This document shows, one piece after another, positions 55,091 through 64,000 of a stretch of DNA of 64,000 bases (its first letter is position 1; each line of letters starts with the position of its first letter). This DNA comes from Zelopaecilomyces penicillatus (taxonomy: Eukaryota > Ascomycota > Sordariomycetes > Hypocreales > Pseudodiploosporaceae). A model generated the notes under the pieces. It was not told the origin of the DNA and did not search any database. It saw only the letters and a list, made by a program, of their open reading frames with translations. A program made the translations under genes and the position numbers. The stretch lies in assembly GCA_005765155.1 (NCBI GenBank), contig VCCP01000004.1, positions 310,001-374,000 on the forward strand. Direction: 5' to 3'.

Positions 55091-57298
55091 GATAACGTGA
55101 CTGTAGAGCCGCCACCGCAGCGACACTCTCAGATTAAAGTGCCACTCTATCGAGCCGAACGAATATAAGGCATCTTTGCATAAGAGGCAGCATATTGTGG
55201 GACCAAACTTTTGCTTTGTTTTCCTGTGACATATTCATCGTTCCTTCATATCATTGGCATTTCTTATAAATAGTTCTTGGCCGTTGATCTCAAATCCACC
55301 TCGCTCGACCACACATCTGCCGCGCTGACCACGGCGGTGCAGAATCTTCATCCACCGAGACCTATACTACAAGTGCAGCCATGAATGCTGCGTAACCTGT
55401 TAAGTTATTACCCATTTACAGAATAAGATAGGCAAGCGAGATTTACCAAATAGGTGTTTCTTTTAGTGGAAACATCTAATTCTAATCATTTAAATCCAAC
55501 GATACCCTACACATGCACACCATGCAAACCTTTTGATAAAATAGTACCATATTAGTCTATTTAATTTATGCTCCTACGAAAGTACCTAGAATTAATTAAT
55601 TGCAGACATGAAGGAGCATTTACTGACGTGATACTCAGAATAGCCAAGGGCATCTAGTACTAGAGGGCGCATTTGAACAATACAAATCCAGAACTGAAGG
55701 CATCCCAATGGGTAAGGTATCTGGACCGGATGTTGTTCATTACCCCATGCCTTCCCTATTGAGACAAGGATGCCAATCAAAAGACACGAATCATATGGAA
55801 GGGATAAAGAAAGCTCAGCTACTTTGCCGCCCATATGTGGACACGCCTACGCAACACAATTTGACAGAGTGTAACATCAAGATCCCTCAAACTGCCTAAA
55901 CCCCGAGCCCTGTTGATTTGAAACCAGGCTATTGTATTCTTGATCGAGACTAGGATATAACTTTAATGATCCAACTTGGCCATCATGAAGCGAAGGACTG
56001 TGGATACCGCCTCCTACGGCTGGTTAAGGTGTGCTGTGTGCCTATCTAGCCATGATTCACCCAGGATCAGGCACAAGGGTCACAAGCTACGTAATAGTAG
56101 AAGATTAACTAACATGTATGCAGATTAATCCACACGTGATGGAGAATACGGGATATCCAAGGATTTGCTTGACTCATGACGAAGCTTTGTGGTTGTTTGC
56201 CTTGACCGGTGACATTGAGGACTGACGCGTACGATACGTTGAGAGATTGACATGCGTGGACGCCTCTCTTGCAATTGAACAACTCTTGCGCTTTGTGCTT
56301 TTTTCAAGCTTTCAATCGACAGGTATCCTGAAAAGCTACCCTACTCTCTCTTCTCAAATTTACTTACATCGTCGTCAGACACACTACAGAACAACGGTTC
56401 ATTTCCGGGTTGTGGCAGGATTCGGGCACGCTGCCCGCATGGCGCCATGTGGCTGCGGCACTGCGTCGATAGGCAATACATACTACATACGTTAATCTTG
56501 AGCCAGGGTTATCACCAACATGACCGGGTGTCGGGTCCTACTATCGCCGTTGGATCAGGTCCCACGCCCTGATATGACATCTCCCCGCGTTCGGGAGGAG
56601 CAGCAGCTTGCGTCCCACTAGAAACGCCAAGGAGGTTGGTTGGTGAGGGAGCGATTCATGTGTGCCTGGACAGGTACGCGTATGGCCCATCAAGATTCTT
56701 GCCGCCCGAAAATAAGAGAGATCCATGCACTGATAACCACTTGTCGGCAATTGACCACAATTCCTTTAACTTAGCCGTCTACCTACTCCTGGGAAGGAGT
56801 GGTGGTATTGTTGAAAGCTACTTGATACACGACTCACACTACTGACACTGCCCGACTATCCGAGCCGTCTGCATAGAATAAGGATCTTGCCTGCCGGAGA
56901 GAGAGGGAGGAGGTTTTGAATCGTGGCTGCTCCAATTAGAGATTAAGAATATACAGCGATAGAGAAGTCTGTAGTTTTAGAGTTGGGAGGAATGGGAATG
57001 GTGTTTCGGTTGTGTGCCGGAGTGTACTCCGTAGGGCGTTGAAGGATCCAGCCGCGCGTGCTGGCTTGACAATTGTGCAAATCGGTCCCGAGAGTCTGGA
57101 ACTGGGGCGAGGGAGTCTTGGGGCATAACGGCACGGGAAAGGATTCGAAATCAATCAGACGGAACCAATTACTACTAATACTACGGAGTACCTTGATTGG
57201 CGTCGATGTTGGGCATCTCCTGGTCCTTCAAAGGGCGAGAAAGTGTGGGTGGGAGCTTAGTATGAGATGATCCTGCAAGGGACGGGCAAGGCGCCAAA

Positions 57299-57318
57299 GG
57301 GGGGGGGGGGGGGGGGGG
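57299..57318. repeat. 20-base G homopolymer
   Basis: An uninterrupted run of 20 G, flanked by GCGCCAAA and TGAGATAA. The length is likely unstable and also error-prone in sequencing. Confidence 0.85.
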
Positions 57319-59242
57319 TGAGATAACAGCCCAGGGCAGCTAATAACAATGATTTTAGGAGATGTACTTTTGGATACTAGCAATGTAGTATCGCCTTGCT
57401 GTAGGGCTGGGCCAAAACAAGAGGCTCCGGCTTGTTCCGTTGTATTCTGCTCGTACCATCAAGCTTGATTAACCCACTCGGAGAAGATCCGTCTGAGACG
57501 CGAACAACGGCACAGACCTTAGGTGACGAGGCAACCCTAGACCCTGACCGGCTTCCCACTGTCCCACACAGCCCTTTTTGTGCTCCCCCACGGCCTCCCA
57601 CGCTCCCCATGCCCCCAACCACCACAATCCGCCACCAACAGTTCAAGAGGACTCGGTCCCGAGATTCAAATACCGACAGCCGATGCGACACCCAGTCAGC
57701 AAAACTCCCCGGGTAGATCTGACGTGCCCATCTGACAGCTTTGACTCTCTCGGGCTGTTACGTCCAGTGCGGTACCCGAGGCATTGTCCATCAAACAGCT
57801 TGGTCACCTCTCCCCCCCCCTTCAATGTTAAAAAAGGGCAGAGCGGCAAGCGAGACAGTCTGTTTCTAGAAAGGCTGTAGGGCTACGGCGTGGACTATTC
57901 TAATCTAACTTTGGAAGATTCGTCAATTTAAACTGCTGTAGCATAATGGAAGGAAGCTTTTTCGGCTCGTTGGAACACCACCTACGCACGTTCGATGGGG
58001 GGAAAATAAAGATTGCGTGCACAACGGAGGGGGGTGCACTGATGAGAATTCGGTGTGCCAAGACATGATTTGGTGCCTGCCGGATGGAACAGCATCACGG
58101 TCATTATTCAGTGGGTTGCGAATAGGCAGGGGCAGGTATATGTGCTCGGATAGTTTAACCATAATTTTGTAGCTGCCGCGCGCGCTGGTGTTGGGATGGC
58201 CATTATGGTGCCAACATATGGTTGAAGCTATCATCTATCAGTGCCAGCAGCATGAGCACCTACACAATGGGCTGCCTAGGTGTAGACTAGCTGATGCTGT
58301 TTGAAGCCCCCCCCCCCCTCCATTTGAAGGGAAACACCCTGATGCTAAAGCATTCATAGCCATGGAATTGCCAGTCTAATCTGTATTTACACCTACGGAT
58401 GGAGAGATGAGCACGTCATGATCAATCGTCACCCAGCTTCAGAGTCCCTCGCTGGTCGGAATCTTTGGCACCGACTCCACGATGCCGAGAAAACATGAGT
58501 CGTCTCTTAACTCCATTAAATCCACAGCTCGGAATCCGACGAGTGGAATCCAACAAGAGACAGGGCTCTCTCCTATGCTTGTCGTGATGCAGGTCTAGCC
58601 AGGTAGGAAGGCTTCTATCGACATGCGATTGTCATTTCATCCATGCAAGTGAGTCAAGTGCTCTTGATGCTATACAACGGTCAAACAAGTGGTTGTTGAA
58701 GAAGCCACTAATTGAGGTGTGTGTGAAAATGAGAGTTTCCCCAAACACCCACCCACCCCACCCACCCTTGTCGGTGTTGCCTGACGCTGCTAAAAACCGT
58801 AGGTGGGATAGTAGAAGCAGAAGAAAAGGAGGAAACGGAACCAGCAGAATGTAGGACCGATTCCTTAGCGGCAATCTGTAGAAGCCTTTCTTCTCAGGAA
58901 CGCATAACACCTAATACGTAGTTGGAAGCAGGAGATGGCCCAAGCTCTCTTCTGTTACTTGCGACGAACATGGCTGGCCGGCTCGGGAAACATGCGAGCT
59001 GTGGGGTATGTTTTTGGCTTGTATGTAAATGAACGGGGGGGGGGTATGGAGGGAGGGTGTGAGGCGTTACGTTCCTGCATACATATGCATTCATGCACTT
59101 GGCCATTCAGCGGTTTATGAAGCATCATATAAAGAACCTCACGCCAACAATCTCAAGATTTACAAAGAAGAGACATCTTACACACGGCCAACGACCAACC
59201 CCACCACCACCAATACCAATCCACATACAACTGATCTGGTTC

Positions 59243-59275
59243 CTCATCATCATCACCACCACCACCACCACCACT
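59243..59275. repeat. CAT/CAC microsatellite in the 5' leader of the zinc-cluster gene
   Basis: TCATCATCATCACC followed by about seven ACC units, 55 bp before the ATG at 59331. CAC/CAG repeats recur inside the gene as poly-His/poly-Gln. Confidence 0.7.
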
Positions 59276-59330
59276 ACATCACATCATAATCAACACCACC
59301 ACGACAGAACAAACAGAAATTTACGTCGCA

Positions 59331-60750
59331 ATGGGTCCCAGTCGGGAAGCTTGTGACCGGTGTCACTCCATGAAGACGCGGTGTGTTCGAGCTCCACGAT
59401 CTCAAGTCTGCTTGAGATGCAGCCGACTAGGCATCTCTTGCAACTACAGCCCTCCTGGCAGGACTGGTCGGCCTCTGGGCAGCAGAAAGCTAAAGAACGG
59501 GCCCAACGCAAACCGAAAGAGCACGCCACAAGCCAATGGTAAGAGATGTCCTCTTTTTCTAGACATTGTATTCAATCTCTTGGAAGAGCGTGTGCTGACT
59601 TAAGTTACGAATAGCGGAAACATTGACACCCATACAAAACCACACACCGGCGAGCAGTATTGGCGGCGATGATTTTGGCAGCCCGATTGATGCAGACGGG
59701 TGCAATTCGCAGGGTGGGCTGGACGATATGGGATTCTTCAACACACAACCTTGCGCTGGGGATGATTCGTTTTCTTTGTTCTTTGTGGATAACATGCTGT
59801 CCGAGTCTACACCTCAGCATCACCACCACCAGAGCCATTTGCAATACCACCAACACCATCACCACCAGCAACAGCAACAGCAACAGCACTACATGCCCGT
59901 CTCACCGTCTGTCAGGTCTCCACCCGAGTCACCGATAATGCAACTGCCCCCGCCCCATTATGAACCATTCTTGGGCTCTGGTAGGCCAGAACAAGTCATG
60001 CCATCAACAGAGATTACACCACCCACCAGTGAAGAGGCACTGCTGAATCGTCTCCTGAGCGTGCAAGCCCAGCTCGTAAAACTACTGTCGTCGCTGTCCA
60101 GTGGTTTCCATGCCCCTGGCGATGTAGAAGGCATCTACCGGGCAAGCGAGGCTTTGACTGCAATTCTGGACAGCGTCGACGAACACTCACACCCGCATGC
60201 CACTCACCACTCTCCCCGGCCTAGCGGCGTTGTGTTCCTCCTAATCTCCAGCTGCTACTTTAGCCTCACTCAAGGCTACGAGTTACTAGTTGAGCTGCTG
60301 CAGCTAGAAATCCGAGGAAGCCCCCATCCCTCATCCTCTTCCTCCTCCTCCCCCTCTTTCAAGGACACCTCACCAGCCTCCGTGGACCTAAACGGCTCCG
60401 CTTTGCTTTCACCCAGCACAGTGCCCTCTATCAGTGTCGGCGCCGTGCGATTAGCCATGCCAAGGAAAGTCATGGCCGAAATCAACCTGCACCTGGTCGT
60501 ACAGACGGTGCAGCAGCTCAAGGACTCGATGCAGAGGTACACGCTGCGGATGGCGACGATCGGCGCCATGAGCCGGAGTGGAGCTTGGAACCCGGCAGTG
60601 GGCTGCGGGTCTAGCGCTGGAGTTGCCGGAGACTGTCATGGATCCGGCAACAGCAGCAACAGCTCTATTACGCAGCTTGCAGAGAATGCATTAGAGTTGC
60701 GAGGCAGAGAGGAGAATTTCTTTGCTCAACTGCAGACAGCAACAAATTAG
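59331..60750 (+). CDS. Zn(II)2Cys6 transcription factor, AflR-like
   Basis: A 447-aa fungal regulator. Exons 59331-59538 and 59615-60750 join in phase 1. The binuclear zinc cluster is at the extreme N-terminus: ACDRCHSMKTRC then VCLRCSRLGISC, spacing C-x2-C-x6-C-x8-C-x2-C-x6-C. It is followed by the YSPPGRTGRPLGSRK basic linker typical of AflR-type secondary-metabolite regulators. Residues about 130-155 are a His/Gln low-complexity tract from CAC/CAG repeats. The C-terminal half carries an AflR-like helical region (LLNRLLSVQAQLVKLLSSL, LISSCYFSLTQGYELLVELL, AEINLHLVVQTVQQLKDSM). It probably binds DNA in the nucleus. No biosynthetic gene is adjacent; the nearest PKS is the dead one 10 kb away, so its target is open. 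Confidence 0.88.
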
Positions 60751-61692
60751 AATTCGATGTCTTTTTTCTTTCTTTCTTCTTCTCTGTTTACTATTTTCTT
60801 TGGTTGGGTTCGGGTTGGAGCATTCTTGGTGTGGATGGTTTTAAAATAAAAAACAATGGAGCATTGTGGTTTTTGTTTTGTTTTAGCGACAGGTCAGAAT
60901 AGAACATCTCAATAGAGTGTGGATAATGATATACGAGGACGGGCAATTTTATGGAGGCGTACTTTTGGAAAGGCCAAGGGCTCTTGCGAGTCATTACTTT
61001 TGTTGATCAATCATATGGAGCGGGGACTCTTGTATACCTACTTGTTGCTTAAACTGTCAAAATTTGAACAGAATTTATTGAATCATCTGTAATTAGATGG
61101 AGCTTGACACGAATTTTCTTGCAATGCGACGGAGCTAGATATAATCATGTGGTTGATTAGGCACATGAACGGGACAAGAGGGTGCTGTTCCCACCCATCT
61201 GTGTTGACCAACCAATATCAGTAGCATATCATTTACAGTCATCTTCTTTGCATTCATAGTGACAAGCTCTGCCATACATAACTAAAGCATATAACTTAAT
61301 GCCATTGAATTGAAATATCACACAGATCAGATTGACTTTTTGTGAGCAGCAATCCTGCCGCGTACACCATACACCCACTGGTAAGTGCCGAGAGTAAAAC
61401 ACAGTGACAGATGGAGACAATGTGATCAAACTCAATGTGATTGGTTCTACACTTTATTAGGTCTAAACTACCTAGCGTGTGTGCCAAGCTCCCAGTGTCA
61501 TTGTCATGGAAGATCCATAAGTGCCGAATAAAATTACAAAAACTAAGAGGAACTCAAACATTCCAAAGATACCTAGCAAACAAACAAAAACAAAAAAACA
61601 TCCGCTACCCAGTTCAAAGAAAAAGAAATGCGCTATATCGGGCACTCGCTTCTCTACTACTACTACTACTACTACTACCCCTTACGAGCCCC
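60751..61692. other. Convergent 3' spacer, no gene seen
   Basis: Between the zinc-cluster gene and the PABA synthase gene, which end tail to tail. It starts with a CT-rich stretch (60760-60785) and ends with a CTA microsatellite. No supported frame. Confidence 0.45.
61654..61678. repeat. CTA trinucleotide microsatellite, 8 units
   Basis: An uninterrupted (CTA)n run ending at ACCCC, 15 bp beyond the 3' end of the PABA synthase coding region. Confidence 0.8.
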
Positions 61693-64000
61693 TCATTTCA
61701 TCCTGGGAAGCAGTGCCCCCAACACGCTTGACGCTTTGGTCTCCATCTCGAGGAACTCGCCCTCGTCGGTACTTTGGATGGTGACCGCACCGCCAGCGCC
61801 GACCCTCCATGTCTCGGTCCTAGCCGAAGAAGGCATGCGGATTGGCCGGCCACCACCACTAGCAGCAGCTCTAGCAACAACAACAACACCACCATCTTCA
61901 CTGAGATCTCGTTCGGTCCCGCGTACGGCTGTGCGGATCACCACGGAAAAGTCGCCCGCGCCACCAATGTCCATGTAGCCCAGGACACCAGAGTAGACGC
62001 CACGCGGGCGCTGCTCAATCTCGCCCAGAATCTCACAGGAGCGCTTCTTTGGCGCTCCCGTCATAGATCCGGGAGGAAGAGACGCCTTGAGGACGTGGAT
62101 CCCGCGTGGTGTTGTTGTGTTTCCACTGCCATTGTTACCATTGCTGTTGTTGCGCTCCCGGACAGCATCCGGATCCGGGAGCTGGCCCTCAATCACCGAG
62201 ACAAGCTGGTAGACGGTTTCGTACTCCTCCACCACCATCAGCTTCGAGACCCACGTGTTCTCCGCGCCGACGACGCCACTGAGATCGTGGCGTATCAGAT
62301 CGACAATCATGAGGTTCTCTGCGCGTTCCTTGGAACTGCCAAGAATGGCGTGCGCCTGCTCGCGAGTCATCTCGGGACTCTTCTTGACGGTGCCCTTGAT
62401 GGGCCGGAACTGACAGTGACCCTCGCGCGTCCAGCGGAGGAACCGCTCAGGACTACTGCCTACGACAACAACGTCTGAGAGACGCATGAAGGCGCCAAAT
62501 GGCGCAGGGTTGTTCTGGCGCAGCCGCTTGTAGAGCGCCCACTCGTTGACGACGGCGCCGCTGCCGTTGAGCTTGCTGGCGGGCACGACGATCTCCGTCT
62601 CGTCTGTAAGACATAGCTCGTAGGAGTCACCGGAAGCTAGAAAGCTCTGGCACTGCAGCACTTTAGAGCGATAGTTGTTTTCCGTGGGCCGTGAGACAGT
62701 CGCACTGTTGAGCGCCTCCTCAAGCAGTTTGGACTCTGTGGGCGTCATGGGCGCGTGTGAGGGCGGTGTTGCTTTCTTGAGCATGCTGGCGATTTCTGAC
62801 TGGCTGGCCAGCCCATCAACGGTTCTTCCTGCGTTGAGGATCCATGCCCAGTCACCAGGTAGTAGTGACTGGATGTACACCTGGGATGTCTCATGGTCGA
62901 TGACAATGCTGCGGTGGATAAAGGCAAAGTTAATGTCTGGAACACCACCCGTAGCACACGATGGATGCAGGTCAACATCAATTGTCTCCAAGCCTGCTTC
63001 GTATGAGATGTATCCCATGAAACCGCCCCAGAAAGGGCTGTCCTCTGGGAGATGGCCGGCGACAAACCGGTCCATACCCGTTAGGCAAATGTCAGCGCCA
63101 GGCGTAGAAGCCCGCGAGGCTGCCCCTTGGGTTCGGGGATCATGGAGATCCAGGGACTCCTGCAGTAGCGGCCACACTTCCTCAATAGAGTTAAGCTGTG
63201 TCGCGTACATTTGTCCAGGCCCCAAACCATACCGCAGGGTTTGGTCTGTAACTTTATAAGTCACCTTCATCGTTTTACCAGGAGTGATGAGGCCGATGAT
63301 GCTATATCTGCCACTCGCGTGGCCCTGAGAGTCAAGCATGACGACCTCATCGCGGCCGCAGCCCAGCGACTCGAGTAACTTGACAGCATTGATAGACGCA
63401 GCTGGGTGTTTTCCCCAGCGAAGGAAAATGTCCTCTGCACCGCAGATATCGCGCAGCTCTTGTGCCAGATGAGAAGTGCTGCTGCCACCATGCATAGCAC
63501 TAGCACGCGTATCAAGGGGATCAGGCTGTGAAAGCTGGGCAGTGCTGTTGGAAATCCTAGCCCAGCCCTTGACCACCCTTCGGTTCCGTCGATATAACCA
63601 CTCCTTTGCATGTGACCACCAATTCGCGACTAAATCCTTGCCTGCCTTTGAAGTGCAGATGGACTCTGGATGAAACTGAACACCCCAAAAGGGCTTTGTA
63701 GTATGTCGGACGCCCATCAAGATGCGACCATTGGCCTCGTCGCTGACATCCCAAGCCAGCGGCCGCAGTGACGGGCAATTTTCTGTAGGCTCCCAAAACT
63801 CCTCATCCGAGTCCTGGTTACTGCCGAGGTCTGCGTGTAGAGAGTGGTACTGCGTAGCATCAAGGTCGCCAATGCCTTTAAAAATGTCGGTGGCGCGATG
63901 TGACGCCCTACTAATGATTCCATGTCGCGCACGCCGGAGCTTCTTCACTTCAGCGCCATGGTTGTAGCACAGAGACTGGAAGCCCAAGCAGATGCCAAAA
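61693..64000 (-). CDS. ABZ1: Aminodeoxychorismate (PABA) synthase, 5' end beyond the window
   Basis: A bifunctional enzyme of folate synthesis: a glutamine amidotransferase fused to a chorismate aminase that makes 4-amino-4-deoxychorismate from chorismate and Gln. The visible part is 768 residues with no intron. At the right edge the frame continues as FGICLGFQSLC, containing the GATase nucleophile Cys; the class-I triad is completed by GVQFHPES. The chorismate-binding half has LSDVVVVGSSPERFLRW, PIKGTVKKSPEMT and GSMTGAPKKRSCEILG. The Lys of PIKGT marks aminodeoxychorismate synthase, since anthranilate synthases have PIAGT there. A low-complexity Asn/Gly/Ser insertion (NNSNGNNGSGNTTT) interrupts the aminase domain. 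The start lies outside the window. A housekeeping gene, marking the likely border of the accessory region. Confidence 0.95.
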   Translation of the reverse strand, partial: FGICLGFQSLCYNHGAEVKKLRRARHGIISRASHRATDIFKGIGDLDATQYHSLHADLGSNQDSDEEFWEPTENCPSLRPLAWDVSDEANGRILMGVRHTTKPFWGVQFHPESICTSKAGKDLVANWWSHAKEWLYRRNRRVVKGWARISNSTAQLSQPDPLDTRASAMHGGSSTSHLAQELRDICGAEDIFLRWGKHPAASINAVKLLESLGCGRDEVVMLDSQGHASGRYSIIGLITPGKTMKVTYKVTDQTLRYGLGPGQMYATQLNSIEEVWPLLQESLDLHDPRTQGAASRASTPGADICLTGMDRFVAGHLPEDSPFWGGFMGYISYEAGLETIDVDLHPSCATGGVPDINFAFIHRSIVIDHETSQVYIQSLLPGDWAWILNAGRTVDGLASQSEIASMLKKATPPSHAPMTPTESKLLEEALNSATVSRPTENNYRSKVLQCQSFLASGDSYELCLTDETEIVVPASKLNGSGAVVNEWALYKRLRQNNPAPFGAFMRLSDVVVVGSSPERFLRWTREGHCQFRPIKGTVKKSPEMTREQAHAILGSSKERAENLMIVDLIRHDLSGVVGAENTWVSKLMVVEEYETVYQLVSVIEGQLPDPDAVRERNNSNGNNGSGNTTTPRGIHVLKASLPPGSMTGAPKKRSCEILGEIEQRPRGVYSGVLGYMDIGGAGDFSVVIRTAVRGTERDLSEDGGVVVVARAAASGGGRPIRMPSSARTETWRVGAGGAVTIQSTDEGEFLEMETKASSVLGALLPRMK

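Larger units (their letters stand above)
55091..59330. other. 4.2-kb region without a convincing gene
   Basis: Many short frames exist on both strands but none has a domain, signal peptide or credible splice chain. It holds a 20-base G-run (57299-57318), C-runs near 57811-57820 and 58307-58318, and a G-run near 59035-59043. It also has CCCACC-rich microsatellite-like DNA at 58748-58768. The last 250 bp are the CA/CAC-rich leader of the zinc-cluster gene. A long regulatory region or decayed sequence are both possible. Confidence 0.4.

Noticed and set aside
57432..57880. Overlapping plus-strand frames in the 4.2-kb desert
   Set aside because: Pro/Thr-rich translations caused by C-rich DNA; no domain and mutually overlapping frames.

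Overview
The window is nuclear DNA of a filamentous ascomycete (Pezizomycotina). The evidence is short 50-80 bp spliceosomal introns with CTAAC-type branch sites, multi-exon genes, highly reducing polyketide synthases (HR-PKS), UstYa/DUF3328 proteins, a PNP-NB-ARC-TPR receptor and a Zn2Cys6 regulator. A hypocrealean fungus is plausible but not proven. Most of the window looks like an accessory, secondary-metabolism-rich region. It has long gene-poor stretches and an unusual number of damaged genes. Gene models below were spliced by hand from reading-frame continuity and family motifs.

Layout. 1-8 kb: 3' part of an amidase, then four UstYa-like (DUF3328) genes and one seven-helix GOST/PTM1-like membrane protein; the fourth UstYa paralogue has lost both histidine motifs. 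9-13 kb: a large NOD-like receptor (nucleoside-phosphorylase domain, NB-ARC, about twelve 42-residue TPR repeats) with an apparent one-base frameshift. 14.5 kb: a two-exon secreted TIL-type cysteine-rich protein, probably a protease inhibitor, too short and split to appear as a long ORF. 17-20 kb: an agmatine-deiminase-family pseudogene (in-frame TAG and lost catalytic Cys) and an unrecognised secreted protein.

21-34 kb: an apparently intact HR-PKS (KS-AT-DH-MT-ER-KR-ACP, about 2662 aa), a SEC11-like signal peptidase, an MBOAT/wax-synthase-type acyltransferase, a small secreted protein and a cytochrome P450 relic. 36-49 kb: a single-pass membrane protein, then a divergent pair made of an FSH1/LovG-type hydrolase and a second HR-PKS. 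Both members of that pair carry in-frame stops (one and three). The PKS core enzyme and acyltransferase are consistent with one acylated-polyketide pathway; the second PKS/hydrolase pair looks like a dead sister pathway.

49.5-55 kb: two tandem paralogues of an eight-cysteine secreted protein (one has lost its ancestral ATG), a 413-bp hAT-like MITE between them with perfect 22-bp inverted ends and an 8-bp target duplication, and an SRPK-like kinase. 55-59.3 kb is a 4.2-kb stretch without a convincing gene. 59.3-64 kb: a Zn2Cys6 regulator and, convergent to it, the folate gene for aminodeoxychorismate (PABA) synthase, which runs off the right edge. No rRNA, tRNA or CRISPR was found.
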